Source of the DNA: an uncultured Collinsella sp.
GTDB taxonomy: Bacteria > Actinomycetota > Coriobacteriia > Coriobacteriales > Coriobacteriaceae
Assembly (NCBI GenBank): GCA_958427145.1
Contig: CAUAAZ010000043.1
Span: 1 to 16,211, forward strand
DNA length: 16,211 bases
Direction of reading: 5' to 3'
Made by a program: the position numbers and the translations under genes. Shown here piece by piece: positions 1 to 7,030 of this stretch (position 1 is the first letter of the stretch; every line of letters starts with the position of its first letter). The notes under the pieces were generated by a model. It made no database searches, was not told the origin of the DNA, and was given only the letters and a program-made list of their open reading frames with translations.

Positions 1-86
1 AGAAACACTCCCCGATTTAAAACAAATCCCGTGAGAACGAAAAAGGCGGAATAGACGTGCAGTTGCGTAGTGGCTTGCTTGTTCAT
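1..86 (-). CDS. N-terminal fragment of a probable membrane protein (cut by window edge)
   Basis: The gene reads leftwards off the window edge, so only 28 codons are visible. The ATG at 86-84 is preceded by GGAAG six bases upstream, a reasonable ribosome site. The visible peptide begins MNKQATTQLHVY and continues into a hydrophobic run (residues 12-23, including FFVLTGFV), which suggests a signal anchor or first transmembrane helix. It lies 145 bp downstream of the SpeE-like gene on the same strand with no obvious terminator between them, so it may be co-transcribed. The family cannot be recognised from this fragment. Confidence 0.5.
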   Translation of the reverse strand, partial: MNKQATTQLHVYSAFFVLTGFVLNRGVF

Positions 87-231
87 TTGATACTTCCGAT
101 GACAATTTTGGCCTAGCGGGCGGCGGAATCAACCGAAGATGAGGCGCGTTGGCGCCGGGCGTCCAGATGCGTCATGCTGAAAATAGATGAAGCGTATGAT
201 TGACAAAACCATAGAGCCCGTCACAAATTGA

Positions 232-1119
232 CTACTCCCAATGCTGGTCGTGGAGGGCGGCACCGAGAAAGTCGGCATCGAAAGGCACAGCTTCGGCAAA
301 AGCGTAGTCGCCGTCGCTGGCGATGAGCAGGTAGTTCTCCTCGCCGCCGAACTCCGCATCACCGCATGGGACCACCCAGGCGTGGGAGAATACCTCGAGT
401 GCCGTGGCAGCGCAGTCGCGCAGGAGCGTCACGTCGCTCCCCTCGTTTGCGCTCACGATATTGGCAACGTAGATACCCCCGGGGTTCAGGCTGCCTCGCA
501 CCAAACGCAACGCCTCAACCGTCGCCAGCTCACGTACGGGTTCGGCACCGCCAAAGCAATCGCTCGCGACCACGTCGTAGCGACGATGCCCCACGCTCGT
601 CACGCCCAGATACGAGCGAGCCTCGGCGGTTATCACCCGCAGGCGATCGCCCGCCGCGCGCTCCAGCTCATCTAGGTAGAACCAGCGACGCGCCAGGCGC
701 GTAATCTCTCCGTCATACTCGATGACGTCCATGCGCAAGCTCTCGTGCGACATCAGAGCGAACTTAGGATAGGCAAACCCGCCGCCGCCCAGCATAAGCA
801 TGCAGTTGATACCGTGACCATAAGCGTCACGCATTGCGCCCTCGGCCTCAAACACGTCGTCAAACGCACGATAGTACGCAAAGACCGGCTCCGCCCAACG
901 ATCGCCGACATAGCTCGCGCTTTGGTAGACGCCGCCCTGCGCGAGCACACGGACCTCGTCGCCGCTCTCATCGTGCACGCGCTTCACACGCGCCAGTCCA
1001 TTGCGGGTCCTCGCGACCTGCAGACAGGCAGCATGAACAGCGACGGCGGCTGCTCCAAGCGCCGCAGCTCCCAGGGCAACGCCGGCAACGACGCCAGCAG
1101 AAACACTTGGCTTGTTCAT
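232..1119 (-). CDS. Spermidine synthase-like (SpeE-fold) protein with N-terminal membrane anchor
   Basis: A 295-aa Rossmann-fold protein of the spermidine synthase/methyltransferase superfamily. Residues 8-31 form an Ala/Gly/Val-rich hydrophobic helix, likely a membrane anchor. The nucleotide-binding loop is LGGGGFAYPK at 110-119. An acidic residue pair closes strand 2 (VIEYD, 132-136), and YDVVASDCFGG (181-191) followed by LVRGSLNPGGIYVANI (206-221) matches the later strands of this fold. The usual SpeE GGGDG signature is changed to GGGGF, so true polyamine synthesis is doubtful and SpeE-like methyltransferase or an unknown transfer reaction is possible. The ATG abuts the elp3 TAG with zero spacing. 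AAGGAG (complement of 1126-1131) lies inside the elp3 end, so translation is probably coupled. The fold is clear; the substrate is unknown. Confidence 0.8.
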   Translation of the reverse strand: MNKPSVSAGVVAGVALGAAALGAAAVAVHAACLQVARTRNGLARVKRVHDESGDEVRVLAQGGVYQSASYVGDRWAEPVFAYYRAFDDVFEAEGAMRDAYGHGINCMLMLGGGGFAYPKFALMSHESLRMDVIEYDGEITRLARRWFYLDELERAAGDRLRVITAEARSYLGVTSVGHRRYDVVASDCFGGAEPVRELATVEALRLVRGSLNPGGIYVANIVSANEGSDVTLLRDCAATALEVFSHAWVVPCGDAEFGGEENYLLIASDGDYAFAEAVPFDADFLGAALHDQHWE

Positions 1120-3027
1120 CTAGAGCTCCTTTTGCAGATAGAGTCCGTGGTCATAAAAACCCAAATGGCGATAGTACTCGCGCGTACCGATCGCGCTAAT
1201 CACGTTGATACGCGCATAACCCGCATCCCGGGCAATCTCGCATGCGCGCTCCACCAGCGACCGCCCCAGCCCATGATGCTGAGCCGCCTGGCCCTGATCG
1301 CCCACACGTGCCGCCATGCCATACACGTGCACCTCGCGAATCATTGCCTCGTCCGGCGTCGTCGGCAACTCGTCTGCGTGCGCGGTAACAAACGCACGAT
1401 CGGGCAACGACAGGCGCAAAAAGCCGGCGATCTTGCCTTCGAGCGTCACCCACTGCAAAAAGCGCTCACGCGTCACCGGCGTCTCGTACGCCGCTTCCTC
1501 GTCAAGGGTCAGCTCATCCAAGTCGGCACCCGCCGTGCTGATCTCGCGATAGCGAATCTCACGCACCGTCGCACCATCACCCCGAGCAGCCAGGCGGTTC
1601 TCAACGAGCTGGCGCAGGTTGGGCTTCTTGTTGCCCACCATAATGTCGTCGGAGCTAAAGTCACGAATCATACGGCTGATGCGACAGAACGCCGGCGTCA
1701 CCACGATGTCATCGGCCAACACATCGAGCAGCTCGTCCTCGGTATAGGGGCGCCACTCGCCACGCTCATAGCAGCCCACCAGACGCGAGCCCTCGATGAG
1801 CGCACACGGGTAGACCTTGACCTCGTCGGGCATAAAGGCCCCTTCGGTCATAAAGCGTTCGTAGTCGCGCTTGTCCCCCTCGGGCGTGGCGCCCAGCAGG
1901 TTGAGCATAAAATGCGCATGGATCTTAAAGCCAAACAATCGTGCAAGCGAAAACGCCCGCTCGATCTGAGTCACCGAAATGCGACGCTCGTTGATATCGA
2001 GCAGGTGCTGGTCGAGACTCTGGATACCCATCTGAATCTTGGTGCAGCCCAAGCGGCGAATAAGTGTAAGGGCCTGCGGCGTTACGGCATCGGGGCGCGT
2101 CTCGATAACGAGCCCCACCACGCGATGCTTCGCCGTCTCGTTGACGCGCTGCTGACGCTCAAGCTCATCCATCGTGGCGGTCTGCCACTCGGCAACCTCG
2201 CCCCACGGCGTACCGGGTCCGTACAGACGACGCACCGCGCGGTTATAGCCACCCACGGCAGCATCCACACGCCCCTGCTCGTCGGTAACACCGCTCGCAA
2301 GCTCGGCCTCGTCGGTCGCAATACCGACGGCCCGATAGCGTTCGCGACGCTCCGCCACCACCGGCGGCAGGGCATCGGCGGGAGCATCATCGAGCAGGCG
2401 CCCTGCCTCGGCACGGCTGATGCCCGGACGCGCCAACATGGGGTTGGCCGCCACGCCGGCCACGGCATCGTCATTGAGCGCGCGGAAGAGCTCCGACATA
2501 AACCACATCTGATACCCTTGCGGATAGTCGCTCCAGGTACCGCCAAGAACGATAAGCTCGATCTTGTCGGTCGCATGACCCATCTGCGAAAGCGCGGTCA
2601 AACGGGCGCTCACCTGCAGATATGGATCGAAGCAGTTTTGCTCTGCACGGGCACACGCCGGCTCGGCATGTAAATAGCTTTTGGGCATGCGCAGGTCGTT
2701 GGGGCAAAATAGGCAATCGCCCGAGCACGGCCACGGCTTGGTGATGACGGTAATGGTTGCCACGCCCGAAGCCGTGCGACGAGGCTTCATACGCAGCACC
2801 TGCAGCAGTTGACGTTCCAGCTCGGCATCGACATTCCACCCAGCCCAACGAGCCGGCTCCTCACGTTTAACCCGCTGGTAGAACGGCAGCAGACGGCGCT
2901 TGGCCAAATCGCGTTTGTCGGCACCCTCACGGCGCGCCTCGGCATGTATCAGTTTGACGAGCGCTTTGTCGTCCACGATCTCGCCGCGACGCAGAGCCTC
3001 GAGTATGTTCAAGATAATCTGTTCCAT
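1120..3027 (-). CDS. elp3: Elp3: tRNA uridine(34) carboxymethyl-modification radical SAM/GNAT enzyme
   Basis: A 635-aa stand-alone bacterial Elp3. The radical SAM cluster motif is C101-SGD-C105-LF-C108, followed by FDPYLQ (133-138), KIELIVLGGTW (155-165) and the Elp3-typical NETAKH ... ETRPD and KIQMGIQSLD blocks. Later hallmarks are NLLGATPEGD, EVKVYPC, RPYTEDEL, RISRMIRD and NKKPNLRQ. The C-terminus is a GNAT domain with acetyl-CoA loop QHHGLG (583-588) and the characteristic GTREYYRHLGF. Known Elp3 uses SAM radicals and acetyl-CoA to install a cm5 side chain on tRNA wobble uridine. Two oddities: about 60 extra residues (roughly 186-260), and the CxCxxC usual before the GNAT domain is absent (TVREIRYRE instead). 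The ribosome site is weak (GGGGAC directly before ATG). First gene of a pair with the SpeE-like gene. Confidence 0.93.
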   Translation of the reverse strand: MEQIILNILEALRRGEIVDDKALVKLIHAEARREGADKRDLAKRRLLPFYQRVKREEPARWAGWNVDAELERQLLQVLRMKPRRTASGVATITVITKPWPCSGDCLFCPNDLRMPKSYLHAEPACARAEQNCFDPYLQVSARLTALSQMGHATDKIELIVLGGTWSDYPQGYQMWFMSELFRALNDDAVAGVAANPMLARPGISRAEAGRLLDDAPADALPPVVAERRERYRAVGIATDEAELASGVTDEQGRVDAAVGGYNRAVRRLYGPGTPWGEVAEWQTATMDELERQQRVNETAKHRVVGLVIETRPDAVTPQALTLIRRLGCTKIQMGIQSLDQHLLDINERRISVTQIERAFSLARLFGFKIHAHFMLNLLGATPEGDKRDYERFMTEGAFMPDEVKVYPCALIEGSRLVGCYERGEWRPYTEDELLDVLADDIVVTPAFCRISRMIRDFSSDDIMVGNKKPNLRQLVENRLAARGDGATVREIRYREISTAGADLDELTLDEEAAYETPVTRERFLQWVTLEGKIAGFLRLSLPDRAFVTAHADELPTTPDEAMIREVHVYGMAARVGDQGQAAQHHGLGRSLVERACEIARDAGYARINVISAIGTREYYRHLGFYDHGLYLQKEL

Positions 3028-3038
3028 GTCCCCATTGT

Positions 3039-3079
3039 AAAGGCAAAGGCGCCGGAGCCGGTCTCGGCTTCGGCGCCTT
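3039..3079 (-). terminator. Rho-independent terminator after the DUF4097 gene
   Basis: A 14-bp stem with one mismatch (arms 3046-3059 and 3066-3079, six-base loop). On the minus strand it is followed by TTTGCCTTT. It separates the XRE/DUF4097 transcript from elp3, and the elp3 start codon lies only 11 bases beyond the T-rich tail. Elp3 transcription therefore either starts in this gap, giving a very short leader, or depends on read-through. Confidence 0.65.
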
Positions 3080-3125
3080 CATCAAAGAGCGCAGCTATGG
3101 TTTATAAGTCTTCGATAACCGCCCG

Positions 3126-4025
3126 TCACTCTGAATCAAATGACATGTCGCCCGAACCAACCTCAAAACGATACGTGGCGGACTTATCGCCATTATCGAA
3201 TTCAAGATTCAAAATGGTCTCGCCGTCGTAGTCAAGCGGAAGGAAATCGCTCTCGAAGTCGCCGCTGCCCAAGGTGAGGCTCGCCTTAAAGCCCGTAGAG
3301 TTCGGAACCGTCATCTCCACATCGCCCGAGCCCACACTCACGTCCATCGACTTCGCGGGGGCCTGGTAGAGCTCGAACGTTACATCGCCCGACCCGACCT
3401 CAGCATTCAGGGTATCGGTCACGGTGCCTGTAAACTCAACGTCTCCCGAGTCCAGAGTCAGGTTGAGGTCATGACACGCAATGCCCGCGACCGTCAGATC
3501 ACCCGATCCTACATTCGCTGTAATGCCCACCACGTTATCGGCAACTTTGCGCGGCAGTTCGACGGTAACCGTGCGGTCAATGGCGCGCTCGTCATCGCAA
3601 TCGAACTGGCGAATCTTGAGCGTAGAGCCCTTGATTTCGGCCAGGTTCTGGGTTGCCGCATCGAAGGCAACGGTCCCCGTTGCCACGCGACCGCTTTCAA
3701 TTACGCGCACTGGCCCGCCGGAAACGTGTTTGACCTCGACCGTGCCCGACGTCACATCCAGGTCAAGCGATGTGAACGCGTCGGCATCAAACGTTTCGCT
3801 CGAAAGTTGCTGAGGCCGAGCGGAATAGCTGCCGTCGTCCAAGAGATTGTCCTCGTCAACCGCATCGTCCATACCAGACAAGCCGGATACGACATCGTCG
3901 AGATCCCACGGGCCATCATAATGAATCAAAGTCCGTGAAATGCCAAAAACAAGCCCGATGATGAGCACAAACGCTCCGATGCCAACGCCCAGACGCAGCC
4001 TGGATTCATGCGAAAGCTTCATCAT
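3126..4025 (-). CDS. DUF4097-family membrane-anchored beta-repeat protein
   Basis: A 299-aa protein with one N-terminal hydrophobic helix (about 12-30), an acidic linker (41-65), then a series of short beta repeats. GSGD or DSGD recurs at 173-176, 192-195, 211-214, 232-235, 253-256 and 290-293, each followed by alternating hydrophobic residues (LTV, VEF, VTF, VEM). This is the DUF4097 putative adhesin-like beta-solenoid pattern. The repeats probably lie outside the membrane, held by the anchor. The ATG overlaps the TGA of the upstream regulator gene (ATGA overlap 4022-4025), with GAGGG seven bases upstream, so the two proteins are probably made together. In other bacteria DUF4097 proteins often accompany PspC-, LiaF- or XRE-type regulators, which suggests an envelope-sensing role here. 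Exact function is unknown. Confidence 0.82.
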   Translation of the reverse strand: MMKLSHESRLRLGVGIGAFVLIIGLVFGISRTLIHYDGPWDLDDVVSGLSGMDDAVDEDNLLDDGSYSARPQQLSSETFDADAFTSLDLDVTSGTVEVKHVSGGPVRVIESGRVATGTVAFDAATQNLAEIKGSTLKIRQFDCDDERAIDRTVTVELPRKVADNVVGITANVGSGDLTVAGIACHDLNLTLDSGDVEFTGTVTDTLNAEVGSGDVTFELYQAPAKSMDVSVGSGDVEMTVPNSTGFKASLTLGSGDFESDFLPLDYDGETILNLEFDNGDKSATYRFEVGSGDMSFDSE

Positions 4026-4744
4026 TCGTCACCCTCTTTGGCACACGGCTCAGCGGTGGCCGCGGTAGCCACGTCAGCATCAGGCTCCGCAGAAGTATCC
4101 TTCCCCTGGGCCTTGACCGCCACCGGCGCCGGACCAACCTGGATATCCCCGCGCGCCCAATCGCCATCGAGCGCACGCGCCACCCAGTGATAGATGGGAA
4201 TCGTAAAGAAGATCAGTGCGGGAAAAGGGCTGGCACCAACCAGGAACATCAGCAAAAAGAACAGCAGCCAGCACACGGCCCAATACGGGAACGACTGGAA
4301 GGGGCCCTTCACCGGAGTCGAGCCAACTGCGTGGCCACTCGTCGCCTGCGCCGTAGCAGCGTTGGCGGCCTGTGCACTCCAGCTTGCCGCCTGTGCCGCC
4401 TTAGCCGCGGCATCACTCGCCTGCGTTGCTGCTTCGGTGGCGCGCACCGCCGCCTCATGGGTGCGAGCGCGCTCTGCCGCCTCGGCCTCGCGCTGGCGGG
4501 CGCGGTCCTCGTTCTCAAACTCGATATCGTCCTCGATCTCGTCGCTCGGATTGAGCAGCTCGTCCAGACTCACGCCATAAAGCTTGGCGAGCGAGATCAG
4601 GTTCTCGGTATCGGGCGAGCTCTCCGCGCGCTCCCATTTGCTGACCGCCTGGCGCGACAGCCCCAGCTTTCGCGCCAGCCCTTCTTGGCTAAAACCCTTG
4701 CTGCGACGAAGGTCGGCGAGCCGCTGCGCAGTTTCTACATTCAT
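4022..4744 (-). CDS. XRE-family transcriptional regulator with C-terminal membrane anchor
   Basis: A 240-aa protein. Residues 6-62 form a Cro/C1-type helix-turn-helix (KGFSQEGLARKLGLSRQAVS with the recognition helix QAVSKWER). An acidic stretch at 67-80 and a very Ala-rich, probably helical segment (81-140) follow. Two hydrophobic helices (about 153-170 and 173-190) and a polar tail complete it. The design is a DNA-binding domain tethered to the inner face of the membrane. The ATG at 4744 was chosen because AGGAGG lies four bases upstream and the HTH begins immediately. The open frame extends 83 codons further upstream but that part is not domain-like. It is coupled by a 4-base overlap to the DUF4097 gene, which it may regulate or be regulated by. 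Confidence 0.87.
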   Translation of the reverse strand: MNVETAQRLADLRRSKGFSQEGLARKLGLSRQAVSKWERAESSPDTENLISLAKLYGVSLDELLNPSDEIEDDIEFENEDRARQREAEAAERARTHEAAVRATEAATQASDAAAKAAQAASWSAQAANAATAQATSGHAVGSTPVKGPFQSFPYWAVCWLLFFLLMFLVGASPFPALIFFTIPIYHWVARALDGDWARGDIQVGPAPVAVKAQGKDTSAEPDADVATAATAEPCAKEGDE

Positions 4745-4862
4745 GGTTCCTCCTATGTGATGCCAGCCGTGCCGCCGGACCGTTTTTGTTCTTAAGGCGC
4801 CTTGCACAGTTAAAAATCTATCCGCCACCGCCAAAAGCATGCCACCTATTCTAGTGAGATTT

Positions 4863-4891
4863 TTGACAACCGGCGGTTGCGGGTGCATATG
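4863..4891 (+). promoter_or_regulatory. Candidate promoter for the Trm9-like methyltransferase gene
   Basis: A perfect TTGACA (4863-4868) stands 17 bp before CATATG (4886-4891), a weak -10. A second candidate is TTGTCC (4936-4941), 18 bp, TAGTAT (4960-4965). Both would start transcription upstream of the GTG at 5012. The second would exclude the ATG at 4964 as a start. The 267-bp gap (4745-5011) separates divergent genes and presumably also holds the promoter of the XRE gene, which I could not place. Confidence 0.35.
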
Positions 4892-5011
4892 AGCTGCGGA
4901 AATGTGTCCAAACAAAGCAATGACCCGTAGCTTGGTTGTCCCCGTTGCGGCGTTAACGGTAGTATGGTCGTACTGTTTATTCCGCACCGCCAACGGAGGG
5001 AGTTCCGCGCC

Positions 5012-5884
5012 GTGAACCGCGATTTCGCTTCATCGCTCATCCAGCTTAACAATACGTTCTATCGCGAGCACTCCGCCTCCTTTTCCGATACGCGCCAGGC
5101 CCCGTGGCCCGGCTGGGTGCGCACCATGGACATCGCGCTCGAACAGCTCGACATCGCCACAATCGAGCATCCCGTCCGCGTCTTCGATCTCGCCTGCGGC
5201 AACATGCGATTCGAGAACTTTGCCGCCGGCGGCGCACTTGCCGCCAAGGGCGTCGACGGCGCAAACCCCTCGGCAGATGCCAGTTGCCCGTTTGAGTTCT
5301 ATGGTGTCGACTCGTGTCAGGATTTGGCTATCGATGCACGTGGCCACGCCCTGCGCATTCCCAACCTGCACTTCCAGGAACTCGACGTGCTCGATGCCCT
5401 CATGAAGCTCAACCCCGCCGAGACGTCCGATGTCCTTTTCGACGCCCCGCTCGCCGACATCTCGGTCTGCTTTGGCTTTATGCACCATGTGCCGTCGTGC
5501 GAGTACCGTGTACGCGTGCTCGACGCTCTGGTGCGCCAGACGCGCCCGGGCGGCATCATCGCCATCAGCTTTTGGGAGTTTATGAACGACGAGCGCATGG
5601 CGCGCAAGGCTGTTCGCGCCGAGGCCCGCGCCGAGCTCACCCCGCCGTTTGAGGGTTACGATTCCGCGCAGTTTGAAGCCGGCGACCACCTCATCGGCTG
5701 GCAAAACGACCGCCACGCCTACCGCTATTGTCATCACTTTGACGATCAGCAGATCACCGACCTGGTGCGCGGCGTCCGTACGTTCTACAAGAGTGGCGAG
5801 GTCCCCGTGCGCGAGCTTGAGCGTTTCCATGCCGACGGTCGCAGCGGCGAGCTCAACCGCTATGTGATTCTCAAGCGCCTGTAG
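5012..5884 (+). CDS. Class I SAM methyltransferase resembling Trm9/ALKBH8 (tRNA cm5U34 methyltransferase)
   Basis: A 290-aa class I SAM-dependent methyltransferase. Motif I is DLACGNMRF (59-67), the second acidic residue lies in YGVDS (97-101), and the motif IV to post-motif block is SVCFGFMHHVPS ... RPGGIIAISFWEF (151-190). Several blocks resemble eukaryotic Trm9: FYREHSASFSDTRQAPWP (16-33) against its F-x-x-TR-x-x-PWP; HH followed by R-x-x-V-L and a GG-x-x-x-x-x-x-W strand; YRYCHHF (237-243) against YRYYHLY; and the terminal NRYVILKR. Trm9 methylates carboxymethyl-U34 in tRNA, the product of Elp3. An elp3 gene lies 2 kb away on the other strand. GTG at 5012 was chosen because GGAGGGAG precedes it and the homology-like region begins there; ATG 4964 has no such site. 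The methyltransferase call is firm; the Trm9 role is inference. Confidence 0.85.
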   Translation: MNRDFASSLIQLNNTFYREHSASFSDTRQAPWPGWVRTMDIALEQLDIATIEHPVRVFDLACGNMRFENFAAGGALAAKGVDGANPSADASCPFEFYGVDSCQDLAIDARGHALRIPNLHFQELDVLDALMKLNPAETSDVLFDAPLADISVCFGFMHHVPSCEYRVRVLDALVRQTRPGGIIAISFWEFMNDERMARKAVRAEARAELTPPFEGYDSAQFEAGDHLIGWQNDRHAYRYCHHFDDQQITDLVRGVRTFYKSGEVPVRELERFHADGRSGELNRYVILKRL

Positions 5885-5921
5885 GTATCGGCGACTCGCC
5901 GCCGGGCTGCACCGCATCTTT

Positions 5922-5946
5922 CGGGCAAGCTATGCCCGCCCTTTTT
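5922..5946 (+). terminator. Rho-independent terminator after the Trm9-like gene
   Basis: A perfect 6-bp stem CGGGCA/TGCCCG with loop AGCTA, followed by CCC and a run of five T (5942-5946). It lies 38 bp after the methyltransferase stop and before the trmB ribosome site, so the two genes probably form separate transcripts. Confidence 0.7.
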
Positions 5947-6002
5947 CAATCCATTGACGGAACGTGCAGCTATGCGTTCCAAACTTATGACCAAGGAGCC
6001 TC

Positions 6003-6842
6003 ATGGGAGCCGTCCACGTTCGCACGCCTAAGAACTTTGTGCTCGAGGAGCGCCTGGAGCGTTACGCCGATGCGATTGAGACGAACCCCGAGGCCTATGC
6101 CGGAGATTGGCGCGCGGCTTGCGCGCCAGTTGGCAGCGTCTCGTTCACCCGCCTTCATCTGGATCTGGGCTGCGGCAAAGGCACCTATCTGGTTGAGCGC
6201 GCTCGCCGCGAGCCCGACACCCTCTTTATCGGTATGGACCAAGAGCCCATCTGCATCGCCTATGCCGCACAGAAAATCTGCGAGCATGAACTGACCAACG
6301 CACTCGTTCTGCCTCGAGGCGCCGCATCGCTGCCGCAGCTATTTGCCACAGGCGAGCTCGATGCCATCACCATCAACTTTCCCACGCCGCAGCCCAAGGC
6401 CAAGTACGCCAAAAAGCGACTCGTCCATGTCGACCACCTAATGCTGTACCGCCCGCTCTTTGCAGCCGGCGCTACCGTCACGCTGCGCACCGACAGCAAG
6501 CCGTTGCGCGACTACGCCCTGGGGCAGTTTGCCGCGGCGGGCTACGACACACTTTGGGTAAGCGATGACGTGCGCCGCGACCATCCCGAGCATCCCGAGA
6601 CCGAGTACGAGTGCCGCACGCGCGAGATGGGTGCCGTCGTCTACGGCATTTGTGCCACACCCGGCGAGAAGCCTACCGAAGAGCAACTCGCAGCAGGCCG
6701 AGCGCAGGAGCAAAGCCTTGCCTGCTACCTGCCCGATAACCTCGATAAGCTTACCTATGTGCCCCTCGGCATGGAAGAGGCCGTCGAGAACTTTAAAAAC
6801 CGCGCCCGCAAGGGCAAGAAGCGTCTGCCGCAAGAGTCCTAG
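6003..6842 (+). CDS. trmB: TrmB-family tRNA (guanine-N7)-methyltransferase, altered PDPW motif
   Basis: A 279-aa protein with the TrmB arrangement. LDLGCGKGTYLVERARREPD (53-72) is the SAM-binding block, and FIGMD (75-79) carries the acidic residue. The INFPTPQPKAKYAKKRL segment (124-140) corresponds to the family's F-x-DPWPK-x-x-H-x-KRRL. TEYE (200-203) followed by REMG is the C-terminal substrate motif. TrmB makes m7G46 in the tRNA variable loop. The family's usual PDPW is here PTPQ, so an Asp considered important for catalysis or guanine binding is missing. A basic tail of about 60 residues extends past the usual end. The ATG has AAGGAG four bases upstream. It probably has its own transcript, between a terminator and an inverted-repeat element. 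Family assignment is strong; whether it has full m7G activity is uncertain. Confidence 0.9.
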   Translation: MGAVHVRTPKNFVLEERLERYADAIETNPEAYAGDWRAACAPVGSVSFTRLHLDLGCGKGTYLVERARREPDTLFIGMDQEPICIAYAAQKICEHELTNALVLPRGAASLPQLFATGELDAITINFPTPQPKAKYAKKRLVHVDHLMLYRPLFAAGATVTLRTDSKPLRDYALGQFAAAGYDTLWVSDDVRRDHPEHPETEYECRTREMGAVVYGICATPGEKPTEEQLAAGRAQEQSLACYLPDNLDKLTYVPLGMEEAVENFKNRARKGKKRLPQES

Positions 6843-6907
6843 GGGCTTCTGATGGTCGCGATGTCGACAAACAAGCGCGAATAGGCGCCGGCGAACGACC
6901 CTCAAGC

Positions 6908-7030
6908 CTAAGTGAGTAGACTTTTTTGCAATAGCCAAGCACAACCCGCATAGCGAAAAATAAAACCGCAGGTAGAGCCCTTGTGCAAAAGCCATGTGCT
7001 CGCGACATCGCAAAAAGTCTACTCACTTAG
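6908..7030. repeat. MITE-like element or long imperfect palindrome with 21/22-bp terminal inverted repeats
   Basis: The ends are exact inverted copies apart from one T in a homopolymer: CTAAGTGAGTAGACTTTTTT plus GC at 6908-6929, and its complement at 7010-7030. The 80-bp interior holds further complementary words (GCACAA with TTGTGC, AGCACA with TGTGCT), so the whole can fold into a long hairpin. It has no coding capacity and no clear target-site duplication. It occupies much of the 310-bp gene-free stretch between trmB and the helicase (6843-7152). The rest holds a candidate -10 box CATAAT at 7113-7118. Likely a dispersed non-autonomous repeat, but copy number cannot be seen here. Confidence 0.7.

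Noticed and set aside
745..2673. 642-codon open frame on the plus strand, antisense to elp3
   Set aside because: It mirrors elp3 codon bias in a GC-rich gene; the translation is His/Arg/Thr/Leu-rich with no domain, while the minus strand encodes a clear Elp3.
4745..4993. N-terminal extension of the XRE regulator by 83 codons
   Set aside because: No ribosome site at the upstream ATG, and AGGAGG precedes the internal ATG at 4744 where the HTH begins.
5030..5917. 295-codon minus-strand frame opposite the Trm9-like gene
   Set aside because: Antisense shadow; the plus strand carries methyltransferase motifs and a good ribosome site.
5959..5980. Imperfect inverted repeat GGAACG...CGTTCC near a TTGACG before trmB
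   Set aside because: The stem is short with a bulge and no matching -10 box was found, so I do not call it an operator or promoter.
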